A stretch of DNA of 64,000 bases from Glaciecola sp. XM2 (GTDB lineage: Bacteria; Pseudomonadota; Gammaproteobacteria; Enterobacterales; Alteromonadaceae): the NCBI RefSeq assembly GCF_018595715.1, contig NZ_JAHEOJ010000025.1:4300-68299 (forward strand), written 5' to 3'. Position numbers and translations under genes: made by a program. Under the pieces are notes generated by a model. The model searched no databases. It was not told where the DNA came from and worked only from the letters and a program-made list of their open reading frames with translations. Below, in pieces: positions 1 through 10,861 of the stretch (the stretch's first letter is position 1; each line of letters begins with the position of its first letter).

Positions 1-21
1 CCCCCCGCGCTCTTAAAACCT

Positions 22-882
22 CTACTTTGATAAGCAAACCTCAGACAAACGAAACACTCGAATGTCAAAATCAGCCGTGCAGACCTCTAGGCCACGGTAT
101 AAAAGCGCTTTATTATGTTGGGATATGCGCCAATAAAAAGGTGTCATTTCAAGAAGCTGCGCACGCTCCTGTTCGCTATTTAAGGGTACAGAAAAGGTCA
201 GTCGATGCCTATCAACCATACGAAATACAGATGATTCGTCTTCGGCAATAGCGTGAGGCTGAGGGTTGTCATAAACGTATTGTTTCAATTCAATTAGGTG
301 GTCTTGCGCGGGATTGACGGTGATCAGCACTCCATTCTCAGACAACACACGAGCGACTTCCTCGAGGCGCGATGGTGAAAACACTTGAATAACTGCATCC
401 TGACTTGCACTGGGTAAGGGGATATTGAAAGTACTGGCAACAGCAAAATATCCGTGTTTGTTGGCTTTTGCTGCTTTTTGTATGGCGGGTTTGGAAATAT
501 CAATACCGCTTATGCGGATGCGCTGGGAAACTTCGTGCCAAAGCGTGTCGATGGTTCTTGTATAGTATGCTTCCCCGCAGCCGGCATCAAATAGCCGAAA
601 GGGCTTATCAGTGTTTAAATCAGTTGCATGCGCTAGCAACAATGACGATAGCTTATGTGCCAAAGGTTTATAGGCATCGGTTGCCAAAAATGCCCGCCTA
701 GCAGCAATCATTTCCTTGCTATCTCCCGGGGACTGGCTGTTTTTGTGTTGAGCAAGGAGCAGGTTTACATAACCTTCTTTGGCGCAATCAAAACTATGTG
801 CTTGCTCGCAGCGCCAAGTCTTGCCATCTAATGCTAGTGGGCTTTCACATACCGGGCATTGCCATGTAAATTCTGTCGTCAA
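22..882 (-). CDS. rlmA: 23S rRNA (guanine-N1)-methyltransferase RlmA
   Basis: SAM-dependent methyltransferase that methylates N1 of a guanine in domain II of 23S rRNA (G745 in E. coli). The protein begins with a zinc-finger module (CPVC, then a second Cys and a His) followed by the family signature KEGYVNLL and a PGDS segment. The SAM-binding glycine motif is FDAGCGEAYYT. Length is close to the E. coli enzyme. The open frame reaches 918, but I prefer the TTG at 882: AAGGA lies 8 nt upstream and the protein then begins (M)TTEFTWQCPVC, like the short E. coli N-terminus. The upstream NYN-domain gene ends at 906, so the two are probably co-transcribed. Function is confident; the start is an inference. 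Confidence 0.93.
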   Translation of the reverse strand: MTTEFTWQCPVCESPLALDGKTWRCEQAHSFDCAKEGYVNLLLAQHKNSQSPGDSKEMIAARRAFLATDAYKPLAHKLSSLLLAHATDLNTDKPFRLFDAGCGEAYYTRTIDTLWHEVSQRIRISGIDISKPAIQKAAKANKHGYFAVASTFNIPLPSASQDAVIQVFSPSRLEEVARVLSENGVLITVNPAQDHLIELKQYVYDNPQPHAIAEDESSVFRMVDRHRLTFSVPLNSEQERAQLLEMTPFYWRISQHNKALLYRGLEVCTADFDIRVFRLSEVCLSK

Positions 883-905
883 TGCGAATTTCCTTGCTTG
901 CTGGC

Positions 906-1403
906 TTACAATAACCAATGCTGGTCAATGGTTACAAAAGAATTGGCCGCATTCATCAATGCTTGAGCAGTTAGCGCAGGTACACCATAGGCTGTGGTTT
1001 TAACACCGTACCGCTCGGAGATGGTATCTAGCAAAATAGCAAAGTCGCCATCGCCGCTTAGCAAAATCACTTCATCAACCTCAGGTGCGATGGTCATCAC
1101 ATCTATCGTGATACCCACATCCCAATCGCCCTTTGCAGTGCCGTCGCTTCGCTGAATAAACGGTTTAAGCTTTACGTCAAAGCCAATATGCCTAAGCGCA
1201 CTTTGAAACTTACGCTGCTGCTCATCGGCTTTGTCTATTGCATAGGCATTGGCAACGACTATTTCGCTTGTTTGCGATAACACTCGCCAAAACTGACGAT
1301 AATTAAATTGTCCACCAAGCGCCTGGCGCGTGGTGTAGTAGATGTTTTGCACATCTACAAACACCGCAACCTTATTCAGTGGGGCTCTCTCCCGATGATG
1401 CAT
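906..1403 (-). CDS. NYN-domain (LabA/PIN-like) putative ribonuclease
   Basis: Small protein with a NYN domain, a PIN-like nuclease fold. The strand-1 motif is [11 protein letters not shown], with an acidic residue and Asn expected at the active site. Further acidic motifs [12 protein letters not shown] and LLSGDGDF match the LabA/DUF88 family. Members are thought to be Mg-dependent RNases, but the substrate here is unknown. The start is uncertain. The ATG at 1403 ([11 protein letters not shown]) overlaps the last 32 bases of parC and has AAGG directly against it; a TTG at 1451 is also possible. Its 3' end lies just before rlmA, so parC, this gene and rlmA form a same-strand cluster with overlapping or abutting ends. 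Confidence 0.85.
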   Translation of the reverse strand: MHHRERAPLNKVAVFVDVQNIYYTTRQALGGQFNYRQFWRVLSQTSEIVVANAYAIDKADEQQRKFQSALRHIGFDVKLKPFIQRSDGTAKGDWDVGITIDVMTIAPEVDEVILLSGDGDFAILLDTISERYGVKTTAYGVPALTAQALMNAANSFVTIDQHWLL

Positions 1404-3687
1404 CCTTGGTCGGCTCAAGGTTTTCAACTGGCGCTTTTTGGATGACTTCAATGCCGTCTACACGCTGTAAACCACGTGGTAGTTTATTCCCGCGACGACC
1501 GCGCTCACCATGATAGTGAGACAGGTCATTAGGTGTTAGGGTCATTACGCGTTTACCCGCAACGACTTTCACACTGGCTTGGTCTGGCACAACACTCAAA
1601 TGGGTTAAATATTCTTCGCGTGATTTTGCCTTTGCACCCGGTATGTTCATCAGCTTGTTACCTTTACCCTTGCCTAATTTCGGCAAATCTCGCATAGGGA
1701 ATAGCAACATCCTTCCCTGATTCGAAATACACAAACACCAGTCAGATTCAACAGAAACAAGCTCTTGAGGGCACATGATTTGAGCGCCGACCGGCAACGA
1801 TACAAAGGCCTTACCCGCCTTGTTCTTGGTTAACATGTCATCAAATGTGCCAACAAAACCATATCCGGCATCAGAACCAATCAAATAACTTTGAGTAGGC
1901 TGCCCCATGATGACGTAGCGTGCTTTTTCGCCTCCAACAATGGAGAAGCGACCGGTAATCGGTTCTCCTTGGCTTCTAGCCGACGGCAAGCTGTGCGAAT
2001 CACACGAAAAGGTACGACCCGATGAATCAAGGAATACAGCAGGCTGATTACTGCGCCCTTTTGCACTGTGCAGATACCCATCACCTGATTTATAGCTCAG
2101 CGCAGCACCATCAATGTCATGGCCTTTAGCACAGCGTGCCCAGCCCATTTTCGACAGCACAACCGTAACCGCTTCAGAGGGCATTAATTCTTTTTCGGTA
2201 AGCGCTTTAGCTTCGCCACGCTCGATAATCGGCGAGCGACGCTCATCGCCGTAGGTTTCAGCGTCTGCCAATATTTCTTTTTTGATCAGCGATTTGAGGC
2301 GTCGATCGGATCCTAGCAACAGCTGAAGACCATCTCGCTCTTTACTCAGTTCTTCTTGCTCACCTTTGATTTTCACTTCTTCTAGTTTTGCTAAGTGACG
2401 CAATTTAAGTTCTAAAATGGCCTCTGCTTGAGTATCGCTTAAACCAAAGCGCTCCATTAGCACTGGCTTTGGCTTATCTTCGTTGCGAATAATGGCGATG
2501 ACTTCATCAATATTTAAGAAGGCAATTAGTAAGCCTTCTAGGATATGCAAGCGCGCCAATACTTTATCGAGTCGATATTGTAATCTTCGTGTGACCGTTT
2601 CTTTTCTAAATACCAACCACTCGCTCAAGATAGTCTTTAAATCTTTCACTTGAGGACGGCCGTCCAAACCAATCATGTTGATATTGACGCGATAGCTTTT
2701 TTCTAAGTCTGTCGTTGCGAACAAGTGTTGCATGACCTGTTGCACATCCACGCGATTTGAACGCGGAGTCACTACCAAGCGGGTAGGATTTTCATGATCA
2801 GATTCATCTCTTAAATCACTCACGAAAGGCAGTTTTTTAGCCTGCATCTGACCCGCGATTTGTTCTAAAATTTTCGCGCCCGATGCCTGATGTGGTAACG
2901 CAGTAATAACTACCTCACCATTTTCTTCATGGTATACAGCGCGCATCTTGATGCTGCCACGACCGGCTTCATAAATCTTTTGAATATCGGCTTTAGGGGT
3001 AATAATTTCGGCATCAGTGGGGTAATCTGGGCCCTGCACTATCTCGAGTAAATCAGATAGCTCTGTTCTGCTATTGTCTAATAGCATCGCACATGCAGAT
3101 GCTAACTCCCTGACGTTATGGGGTGGAATGTCGGTTGCCATACCAACGGCAATGCCGGTCACGCCGTTAAGTAAAATATGAGGTAGACGCGCAGGTAATA
3201 CTTTTGGCTCTTGCAAGGTGCCATCGAAGTTGGGCGACCAATCAGCGGTACCTTGACCAAGTTCAGTGAGCAGTACTTCAGAGAATTTCGATAAACGTGC
3301 TTCGGTATAACGCATCGCGGCAAACGATTTAGGATCGTCTGGAGCGCCCCAGTTTCCTTGCCCATCAACCAAAGGATAACGGTAAGAAAAGGGCTGCGCC
3401 ATCAACACCATGGCTTCGTAACAAGCCGAATCACCATGGGGGTGAAACTTACCTAATACATCACCTACCGTACGAGCAGATTTCTTGTATTTTGCGTTGT
3501 TGCTTAGGCCAAGATCAGACATCGCGTAAATGATTCTTCGCTGCACGGGCTTTAACCCATCGCCAATATGTGGCAAAGCGCGATCCATAATCACATACAT
3601 CGAATAATTTAAATAAGCGTCTTCGGTAAAACGCCCTAGGCCAAGTTGTTCTATTCCATCACTATTTATTGTTATTTCGTTATTCAT
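1372..3687 (-). CDS. parC: DNA topoisomerase IV subunit A (ParC)
   Basis: Subunit A of topoisomerase IV, which decatenates daughter chromosomes by ATP-dependent double-strand passage together with ParE. The N-terminal half carries the winged-helix DNA gate, with the catalytic tyrosine in [11 protein letters not shown]. The quinolone-resistance region reads [13 protein letters not shown], so the usual Ser and Glu positions are wild type. The C-terminal beta-pinwheel contains [11 protein letters not shown]-type blades. At 771 aa it is full length. The ATG at 3687 is the natural start. parE is not in the window. The 3' end overlaps the NYN-domain gene in another frame. Confidence 0.98.
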   Translation of the reverse strand: MNNEITINSDGIEQLGLGRFTEDAYLNYSMYVIMDRALPHIGDGLKPVQRRIIYAMSDLGLSNNAKYKKSARTVGDVLGKFHPHGDSACYEAMVLMAQPFSYRYPLVDGQGNWGAPDDPKSFAAMRYTEARLSKFSEVLLTELGQGTADWSPNFDGTLQEPKVLPARLPHILLNGVTGIAVGMATDIPPHNVRELASACAMLLDNSRTELSDLLEIVQGPDYPTDAEIITPKADIQKIYEAGRGSIKMRAVYHEENGEVVITALPHQASGAKILEQIAGQMQAKKLPFVSDLRDESDHENPTRLVVTPRSNRVDVQQVMQHLFATTDLEKSYRVNINMIGLDGRPQVKDLKTILSEWLVFRKETVTRRLQYRLDKVLARLHILEGLLIAFLNIDEVIAIIRNEDKPKPVLMERFGLSDTQAEAILELKLRHLAKLEEVKIKGEQEELSKERDGLQLLLGSDRRLKSLIKKEILADAETYGDERRSPIIERGEAKALTEKELMPSEAVTVVLSKMGWARCAKGHDIDGAALSYKSGDGYLHSAKGRSNQPAVFLDSSGRTFSCDSHSLPSARSQGEPITGRFSIVGGEKARYVIMGQPTQSYLIGSDAGYGFVGTFDDMLTKNKAGKAFVSLPVGAQIMCPQELVSVESDWCLCISNQGRMLLFPMRDLPKLGKGKGNKLMNIPGAKAKSREEYLTHLSVVPDQASVKVVAGKRVMTLTPNDLSHYHGERGRRGNKLPRGLQRVDGIEVIQKAPVENLEPTKDASSGESPTE

Positions 3688-3753
3688 AAGCTTCGGTTCA
3701 ATTAATGAATTCGCCTTATATACTTATTGCTGTGGAGACTTTATATTAAGGGC

Positions 3754-6700
3754 ATGGTATCGCATTTTTCACAAAAGCATAACGTCTCATTGAATAAAGT
3801 CTTTCACATTTTTGGTGTTTTTGGCTTGCTGACCTTGTTGTTTACGTCAAAGGCGTTTGCCAACGGCCCGTTTGAAATTAAGCAAAGCGCTGAGCCTGTG
3901 CTGCTGACCCCTATTTTCAAGGTGTATGAAAGCACTCCATCGGAGTTAAGTTTCGAAGATTTTCGTAAACAGCGAGCGCAACTTGCCTACACAAAAAGCG
4001 ATGGTTCTAACTTTGGCCTATTCGAAAATGGCCTATGGTTTTATGGAGAGCTTAAAAACACCTCCGAGTTAGAGCAGTGGATATTGTCGATTCGCTTTTC
4101 TCAGCTTAACAATGTTCAGCTGTATCTGTTACGGCAAGGAGAAATCATTTTTGCCGGAAATGACGGTGGCGACAATAAGCAGTCTAGCTACGCATTCCCC
4201 ACTTTTAATCTGTCTCTACCGCAAGGTGAAACATTAGAAGTTTACCTATACATAGAAGCGTCAAGCCTGTCATTGCTTGCACCCATTCATTTGTACACAC
4301 CACAGCAACACACCAGCACCGACCAAGCTGACTTTTTACTATGGGGTGGGTTTTATGGCCTTATCCTTATCTTATTTTTCTATGCATTAAGCTTTACCAT
4401 TAACTACCCTCGGTTAAGCAACTTTTTGTTCTTTGGGCATGTGGCCTTGATTTTTGCCTGGCAAGTGACATGGAGCGGACATAATTATCTTATTCAACCA
4501 GATGCTGCCGCCTTTTTCTCTTTGCTGTTGCCTGAAGAGCTTATTTTGCTGCTATGTATCTCCAGTTCGGTGTTCACCTTTTCTATTTTGCCCATCTCTC
4601 AGCTTGCGAACACATTATTGAGAGCCTACCTTTTCTTCTTCGCTACATGTTTTACGACCTTTATTGCGATGCTCTTGCCCATTTGGAGCGTTGAGTGGCG
4701 CTTAGATCTAATGTACTTATTTAGTTTTGCTTGTCTTTTTATAAACATTTACGCGACATTCTATGCGTATAAACACGATTTTAAGCCTGCCAGACCCATT
4801 TTGATTGGTTGGCTGACCATGCTCATCGGCACAGTATTGAGCGTCATGTATATTATCGGCTATTTACCGACTAACACCTTCAACTCGCAACTGTTTCAGT
4901 TAGCGCTGAGTTTGCAAGCCGGTGCGTTTTTGCTCTCGATTGTGTCTCGAACGCAGTACGAATTAGAAACCGATTTATTGCAGGCAAGGGCCGACGCTGA
5001 AAACAACTTTATTACCGTTGAAGAGCAAAACGTAGTATTAAATATTGCGCGAAGAGACGCCATCAAGGCCAGTGAGATAAAGTCTCAGTTTTTGGCCAAC
5101 ATGTCACACGAAATCAGAACGCCACTCAACGCCATTATTGGTTTTAGCAAGGAGTTGGAGTCGGGTAGCAACGTTGAAGAGCGCGACGAGCATGTCAAAA
5201 TCATCAATTCCGCCGCGACTGACCTACTCACACTAGTTAACGACATTCTCGATTTTTCCAAAATGGAGGCCGGGCAGCTCACCCTCAACAACAAAACGTT
5301 CAAGCCCAAAGAACTCTTTGAAGACATCGCCGCCACTATGTCAAAAACCGCTCACTTGAAGCAGTTGGAATTTGTATATGACATTGACCCGTTGCCCGAT
5401 TATTTGCTCGGTGACATTTTTCGATTAAAGCAGCTCATTACCAACCTGATCAGTAATGCCCTTAAGTTCACTAACTACGGGCATATTGCGCTGCGCGCTA
5501 AGTTATTGGAACAAGATGGCGAAAAATGTCTTATTCAAATTACCGTGGAAGACTCTGGGATAGGTATATCAAATGACGAAATTGATAATATTTTCAAAGC
5601 ATTCCACCAACTAGATGACGAACTTAATCGCTCATACCAAGGCACTGGTCTTGGCCTTGTGATCTGTCAAGAAATTGTATATCTAATGAATGGCGAAATT
5701 CGTGTCACAAGTCAACCACAGGTTGGCAGCACCTTTACATCCACCATTCCATTTAAAATTCAGCATAGACAGGATAACCTGTTGCCCCAGCAGCCGTTTA
5801 AAGGTAAGCACGCTATCGTGTACGATAAGTGGGGGGAATCAAGGCGTAGTATTGTCAAGCAGTTACAAATAATGGGCTTTACCGTCAGTAGTTTTGAAAC
5901 CCTTGAGTTAGCGCGCAAATATATTCAGCCAGATATGTATTTATTTGTTGTGTTAGCACTTAAAAATGCAAGCAAACGACCACAAGTCATTTCTCGTTTA
6001 TCGGGTATTGCGCCAGTAAATACTGTTATCTTATTTTCTGGTGCGCCATTGCCAACGCCTTTACTAAGCTCGATGCCCGCATCGATGAAAACCATACGTT
6101 TACCGTTGACCGCAAGAAAACTTGCCGCCCTAAATGCGCCAAATGCTTCACCACAAGACTCGCAAGTACAACGACAAATCAAACAACTGCCGCGAGTGAG
6201 AGTATTAGCGGTGGATGATATGAAGCTTAATTTACGCTTGCTAGAAACTTGGCTTAAGAACTCGCCAATCACCCTAGATCTAGCTTTTGATGGCCCATCG
6301 GCTATTAGTAAGTGCGAGCAAGTCGCATATGACCTCATCTTAATGGATATTCAAATGCCCAACATGGATGGCATAGAAGCCACAAAAAACATTCGCAAAA
6401 CTAAGCTTAATTTTGGTACGCCCATCATTGCGGTGAGCGCCCATGCCCTTGAGCAAGAAAAACAGCACTTTTTACAATCAGGTCTTGAAGACTTTTTATC
6501 TAAACCGATAAAAATGGAACGCTTGTTTGAGCTTATAAATGAATGGTGTGAATTAAGTGAAACCGATACGGTAAAGCTACCCGAAAGCATTGATTGGGAG
6601 TTAGCTTTAAGTCGCTCTAATCATAATGTGGAGCTCGCGATGTCGTTTATGAATGAGTTTGTTGAGCAATTGCCTGAGCATTTAAACGCTATTGAAGCAG

Positions 6701-6924
6701 CCTTCAAGGACGACGATGACACAGCCCTTTTAGGCAGTGTTCATAAGCTTCACGGTGCGTGTTGTTACACCGGCGTGCCAAGGCTACAGGCGATGTGTAA
6801 AAGCATTGAAGAGGGATTAAAAAGTGCGGCATCACCAAAGCAGCAGGTGAGTATTGAAGACCTTCTTACCGAGTTGCGCTTGCTGGTTGATGAGTGGCCA
6901 TCTCGTCGTCAACGTTTGCTATAA
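3754..6924 (+). CDS. Hybrid histidine kinase: 7TMR-DISM sensor with BarA-type transmitter
   Basis: Membrane hybrid kinase of about 1056 aa. Order: signal peptide; periplasmic 7TMR-DISMED2-type beta domain (about residues 40-175); seven-helix 7TMR-DISM segment (about 190-400); HisKA with NMSHEIRTPLN (His about 452); HATPase_c (EDSGIGI, GTGLGLVICQE); a degenerate receiver without acceptor Asp; a true receiver (LILMDIQMPNMDG, Asp about 865); and an Hpt domain (HKLHGACCYTGVPR, His about 997). The HATPase-degenerate REC-REC-Hpt order and the Hpt sequence closely resemble E. coli BarA, but the sensor is of the LadS type. The probable partner is a UvrY/GacA response regulator encoded elsewhere. The open frame reaches a TTG at 3727; the ATG at 3754 gives a normal signal peptide. 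The gene is divergent from parC. Confidence 0.93.
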   Translation: MVSHFSQKHNVSLNKVFHIFGVFGLLTLLFTSKAFANGPFEIKQSAEPVLLTPIFKVYESTPSELSFEDFRKQRAQLAYTKSDGSNFGLFENGLWFYGELKNTSELEQWILSIRFSQLNNVQLYLLRQGEIIFAGNDGGDNKQSSYAFPTFNLSLPQGETLEVYLYIEASSLSLLAPIHLYTPQQHTSTDQADFLLWGGFYGLILILFFYALSFTINYPRLSNFLFFGHVALIFAWQVTWSGHNYLIQPDAAAFFSLLLPEELILLLCISSSVFTFSILPISQLANTLLRAYLFFFATCFTTFIAMLLPIWSVEWRLDLMYLFSFACLFINIYATFYAYKHDFKPARPILIGWLTMLIGTVLSVMYIIGYLPTNTFNSQLFQLALSLQAGAFLLSIVSRTQYELETDLLQARADAENNFITVEEQNVVLNIARRDAIKASEIKSQFLANMSHEIRTPLNAIIGFSKELESGSNVEERDEHVKIINSAATDLLTLVNDILDFSKMEAGQLTLNNKTFKPKELFEDIAATMSKTAHLKQLEFVYDIDPLPDYLLGDIFRLKQLITNLISNALKFTNYGHIALRAKLLEQDGEKCLIQITVEDSGIGISNDEIDNIFKAFHQLDDELNRSYQGTGLGLVICQEIVYLMNGEIRVTSQPQVGSTFTSTIPFKIQHRQDNLLPQQPFKGKHAIVYDKWGESRRSIVKQLQIMGFTVSSFETLELARKYIQPDMYLFVVLALKNASKRPQVISRLSGIAPVNTVILFSGAPLPTPLLSSMPASMKTIRLPLTARKLAALNAPNASPQDSQVQRQIKQLPRVRVLAVDDMKLNLRLLETWLKNSPITLDLAFDGPSAISKCEQVAYDLILMDIQMPNMDGIEATKNIRKTKLNFGTPIIAVSAHALEQEKQHFLQSGLEDFLSKPIKMERLFELINEWCELSETDTVKLPESIDWELALSRSNHNVELAMSFMNEFVEQLPEHLNAIEAAFKDDDDTALLGSVHKLHGACCYTGVPRLQAMCKSIEEGLKSAASPKQQVSIEDLLTELRLLVDEWPSRRQRLL

Positions 6925-7623
6925 AGCTTTGTTCAACTCTTGTTGGACCGATTCGTGACAATCGCGCACTAAATTCACAAACTCTTGTGCACTGCGGTCG
7001 AGTTCATTTACCGAGATAAATACGTCATATCCTAACCCAGACTGCAATTTGCGCATGCGATTGGCAAACATAGCGGTGATACCTCTTAACTCAACACCGT
7101 CAGTGGTTTGATATTTGCCATCTTCAATAAGATCATCGCCATAGCACTTTCCGGTGCCACAGCTAGCGCGCTCGGCCTGCGTTACAAGAGGACGCTGTTC
7201 CATCAGCAGATGTGTGATAAGTCTTGGTGAGATAGTCGACAAAAAAGCTTCTGGCTGCTTAAGACGAAAGCCAACCATTTCCAAATCAATGTGCTCTAAT
7301 CCTGAATGGACCCTTGGCACATCAACGCGCTGAATGTTGTGCCAGTCAATATGCCATTTGCCTAGACGATGATGATAGGTCAGACGCTCTTTGGTGATTT
7401 CTAGGCTGTACTTTGGCTCCCTGATCTTAAAAAATCCCATGGTAAGCGCAATGATGCCTGCGGCAATGATCAAGATACCCGCCAGAAAAAACAGTTCGGG
7501 CAACAGTGAAATGGTCATTCCACCCAAAAAGACGGCAGCAGCACCAATTAACAGTGTGGTTATGCCATTGTGCGAAGATATGCCGCGAATAAATATAGTT
7601 TCTGAAGATTCATTGCCAGACAT
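6919..7623 (-). CDS. DUF2982-like membrane protein
   Basis: Predicted inner-membrane protein of 234 aa with two adjacent transmembrane helices near the N-terminus (about residues 20-65: TTLLIGAAAVFLGG and FFLAGILIIAAGIIALTMGF), then a soluble C-terminal domain of about 165 aa. It resembles the DUF2982 family known from Alteromonadales and relatives; I assign this from memory of the family, so with moderate certainty. Function is unknown. It includes a short Cys-containing loop (CGTGKC). Its last 6 bases overlap the end of the convergent hybrid kinase gene. It lies downstream of the RND efflux genes but is separated by 87 bp. Confidence 0.75.
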   Translation of the reverse strand: MSGNESSETIFIRGISSHNGITTLLIGAAAVFLGGMTISLLPELFFLAGILIIAAGIIALTMGFFKIREPKYSLEITKERLTYHHRLGKWHIDWHNIQRVDVPRVHSGLEHIDLEMVGFRLKQPEAFLSTISPRLITHLLMEQRPLVTQAERASCGTGKCYGDDLIEDGKYQTTDGVELRGITAMFANRMRKLQSGLGYDVFISVNELDRSAQEFVNLVRDCHESVQQELNKAL

Positions 7624-7710
7624 AAAAATAAAACACCATCATTAAAATAGCCCATATTATGATATACCGCGTTTGCCTACAAAAAGCACAATCGGTATGC
7701 CACCACTGCT

Positions 7711-10700
7711 TTAATTGTTGAATGCTTTTGTCATAAAAGCTTTGCGTTTTTCTCGAAGACGACATAAGGCAGCCACAATTGTTGGCGTAAATATTAATGA
7801 AAGTAGCACAGAAAATCCAACTCCCCCAGCTAAAACCACCGCAAGGGGTGGCCAAAAGCTCCCTTCACTAAATAACAGTAAAGGAATAAGGCCACCAACA
7901 GTGGTAAATGTGGTAGAAAGTATATGACGAGAGCAGCTCATTGTTTCGTCTACTATGGCGCCTGCTTCTCCTCGCATCGCCTTAGGGTTACTCGCAATAG
8001 AAGCGATGACCACAATCGAACCATTAATCGCCACGCCTATCAAACCTGCACTTCCCAACAGTGGGTTAAAGCCGATGGGCAATCCCGATAGCCATAAACT
8101 CAAAAATCCTAAACCAACGGATAACACCGCCACCATCACAATGACGCCGGCAAATCGTACGCTAGAAAAACTCAATATCAAAGAGGTGATCATCAACACC
8201 AAAAGAACCGGTGCATATGTTGCTAACTGGCCAAGCGCTTGTTGCTGTTCATCGGCGTCGCCGGCCATCTTCAATCGATACCCTGGGGGTAAATCAATAC
8301 CGCCATTTTCTAAAATTTCGCGCAGTTTTTCACTGGCTGTAATGGCGGGAACATCTGGCAAAAGATACGCTTGTACGCGGTTTAACCGTTCGCCATTTTT
8401 TCGGGTAATGCCACTGATGCTCGACTCAAGTACAAAGTCTCCCAGCGAAGCGACACCCAAAGGACCCGTATTGCTTACCTGACGACTGATCAGCGGCAGG
8501 GCTTCCAATGCCATTACGTTTGCCCGCTGCATATTGTCGATGCGCACTCGGATGGGCAACTCTTCGGTTCCCTCTAATATTGAGCCCCCTGTTGCCCCTG
8601 CTAACGCAGTTTGAAGCTGCGCAGCAATTTCATTGAGCGATAGCTGCGCTAAATACGACTGGTTTTCGGAAACTTTGTACTTTAACTGAGCCTCGTTCAT
8701 AGTGATGCTCGCGGTGGACTGCGTGACACCCTCCACCCTGCTCATGGCTTGTCTAATTTGTTGGCCAAGTTGGTCGAGCACTTCCAAATCGGGGCCAAAG
8801 ACATCCACCTCAAGCGGCGCGGCAATGGGCGGACCTTGACCAAATTTTCGCACCACAATTTTACTTTCCGGGAAGGCGTCTTGCATCTCAAAGTTAAGCG
8901 CTTTTGCTAGACGCTCAGCCGCTGCGACACTTGGCGTAGTAATCACCGCGTTAGCAAATTCTGGACTGTTATCGCGCGTCATCACTTGGTTATAATAAAT
9001 AGATGGCGTTGAGCCACCGACTAACCATGTGAGTTGCACAACATCGTCTTTTTCACGCAAATAAGCGTCTATTTCTTGAGTAAGCTCATAGGTACGTTCG
9101 ATGTTTGAGCCACTTGGCATGAACACGTACATTTCAAACTGGTCGCGATCTGCACTTGGAAAAAACACGTTAGCTAAGCTACTAGAAAGTACAAAACCAC
9201 TTAGGCAAAAAGTCACAATCACCGGCAAGACCAATACCGGTTTACTGACCAATTTTTTCAACAGATACGCAAACGCATTAGACACAGAGGGAAGCTGAAA
9301 GCCTCTTCTATACCAAGCATGATCGACCGAGCTATCCCGCGGCAAATAGCGTGCAGCTAGCGCAGCAATCAACGTCAGTGAGATGGCCAGTGAACCAATT
9401 AAGGCCATCACTACACTAATCGCAATACCCCCAATAAAATCACCAATATTACCTATCAGCAAAAACACCGGCATAAAACCTAAAATAGTGGTGAGCGTTG
9501 AGGCAAGCAAAGGCGAAAATAAGTGAGACACACTTTTTTGTAAAACCTCGATTCGCGTCAGACTAGTATCAAGCAAGTTCAGGCGAATTTCGTCGGTGAT
9601 CACAATGGCATTGTCGATTAGTAATCCAATGGCGATGATGATCCCGAATATCGACATCTGATGAATTTGCTGATTGAAAAAGCTCAAACTGAAGATCGCA
9701 AATGCGGCGCAAAGCGGCAGCGCCAAGCCTACAATCCAAGCGGCTTTTGCGCCCATAAAAAAGAGCACGACAAACATCACCACTACCGAACCCATTAATA
9801 AATTCTGGCTCAGCTCTGATAAGCGCTGCTCGGTGTATTGGCTTTGTTCAAACACTAAATTTGCCGAGAAACTGCCTGCAAACTGTTGGTTATAGCTTTG
9901 CGCTTTATTTTTAATCGCTTCGGTCCACTGGTCAACGCGCACGGTGGTTTGCATGCGAGCCGCGACAAAAATCGTGCGCTTGCCGTCGAGCAGCGCAATT
10001 TCTTTTGGCGGGTTGAGCTGCGTACGGTTAATTTGCGCAATATCCTGCAGGCGCAAATAATCGCCTTGCTCGGTCAAAAGTGGCGTACTCGCCACCACCG
10101 CAACAGACTCAAGGGGCTGGGCAACCTGCACTCGAATATCCCGAGATGGATTGTTTAAAACACCCGCAGGCAGTTTGGCATCTGACTGGGCAATACGTTG
10201 ACTCACGTCTTCTATACGCATTCCAGAAAGGGCCAGCTGCTGTGCATTGAGGGTGACGGTGATTTCTTCTGTAGGAGCGCCGTAAATTCGCACCAGCTCG
10301 GTGCCACTTACGTTACGTAACTGGTCGGCAAATTCATCGGCCATGCGGCCGCTTAGCGTCAAATCAGTATTGTCAGGTACGTCTGCTTGTATCGCATACA
10401 AAACTGTAAATGCTGTTGCGCCGCGCTTGTCTTCTAAAATAGGGGGTTGCGCGCCTTCGGGGAATCGCTGAGCGGCATTGTCTAGGGCGTCACGAATTTT
10501 TGAAATGATTTGCTGATTGTTGTTGTTATCAACAGAGTCTTGTAGTTCAACAAATAAAGATGAAAAACCTGCTTTTGAGGTAGAGTCAATTTCTTTTATC
10601 TCAAACAGTTGCCGCAGTTCATCTTCCAAAACGTCTGTCACGAGGGCTTCAACACGTTCAGCAGAAGCGCCAGGGAAACTTGTCAAGACGATGACGTTAC

Positions 10701-10860
10701 GCAAGTCAATGCGAGGGTCTTCAAGTCGCGGCAGGCTTTGAATGGCCGATAGACCCGCCACGAGAATAATAATAATACTTAAGGCGAGTAAGTGCCCCTT
10801 TCGGAAAAAGGCGGTATACCACGGCGAGCCAGATTGAGTCTCAAAGGCACCATTGCTCAT
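7711..10860 (-). CDS. RND efflux pump permease (AcrB/HAE1 family)
   Basis: Inner-membrane proton-driven drug exporter of 1049 aa, the usual size for the HAE1 family. It has TM1 near residues 22-45, a large periplasmic loop with the porter/docking domain, TM2-6, a second periplasmic loop, and TM8-12. The TM4 proton-relay motif GLLIDNAIVITDE carries the expected Asp. The family signature FPGASAERVE is seen near the N-terminus. It lies one base downstream of the adaptor gene, so the two form an operon. No outer-membrane TolC-type factor is encoded nearby, so a shared TolC is expected. Substrates cannot be read from sequence. The adjacent divergent tetR probably represses this operon. Confidence 0.95.
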   Translation of the reverse strand: MSNGAFETQSGSPWYTAFFRKGHLLALSIIIILVAGLSAIQSLPRLEDPRIDLRNVIVLTSFPGASAERVEALVTDVLEDELRQLFEIKEIDSTSKAGFSSLFVELQDSVDNNNNQQIISKIRDALDNAAQRFPEGAQPPILEDKRGATAFTVLYAIQADVPDNTDLTLSGRMADEFADQLRNVSGTELVRIYGAPTEEITVTLNAQQLALSGMRIEDVSQRIAQSDAKLPAGVLNNPSRDIRVQVAQPLESVAVVASTPLLTEQGDYLRLQDIAQINRTQLNPPKEIALLDGKRTIFVAARMQTTVRVDQWTEAIKNKAQSYNQQFAGSFSANLVFEQSQYTEQRLSELSQNLLMGSVVVMFVVLFFMGAKAAWIVGLALPLCAAFAIFSLSFFNQQIHQMSIFGIIIAIGLLIDNAIVITDEIRLNLLDTSLTRIEVLQKSVSHLFSPLLASTLTTILGFMPVFLLIGNIGDFIGGIAISVVMALIGSLAISLTLIAALAARYLPRDSSVDHAWYRRGFQLPSVSNAFAYLLKKLVSKPVLVLPVIVTFCLSGFVLSSSLANVFFPSADRDQFEMYVFMPSGSNIERTYELTQEIDAYLREKDDVVQLTWLVGGSTPSIYYNQVMTRDNSPEFANAVITTPSVAAAERLAKALNFEMQDAFPESKIVVRKFGQGPPIAAPLEVDVFGPDLEVLDQLGQQIRQAMSRVEGVTQSTASITMNEAQLKYKVSENQSYLAQLSLNEIAAQLQTALAGATGGSILEGTEELPIRVRIDNMQRANVMALEALPLISRQVSNTGPLGVASLGDFVLESSISGITRKNGERLNRVQAYLLPDVPAITASEKLREILENGGIDLPPGYRLKMAGDADEQQQALGQLATYAPVLLVLMITSLILSFSSVRFAGVIVMVAVLSVGLGFLSLWLSGLPIGFNPLLGSAGLIGVAINGSIVVIASIASNPKAMRGEAGAIVDETMSCSRHILSTTFTTVGGLIPLLLFSEGSFWPPLAVVLAGGVGFSVLLSLIFTPTIVAALCRLREKRKAFMTKAFNN

Positions 10861-10861
10861 G

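Noticed and set aside
5820-6170. First receiver-like segment of the 7TMR-DISM hybrid kinase as a working REC domain
   Set aside because: The segment has the fold pattern but no acceptor Asp at the expected place (YLFVVLALKN), so I call it degenerate, as in BarA.
7955-8482. 175-aa frame opposite the RND permease
   Set aside because: Shadow of the permease gene; no domain and no ribosome site.
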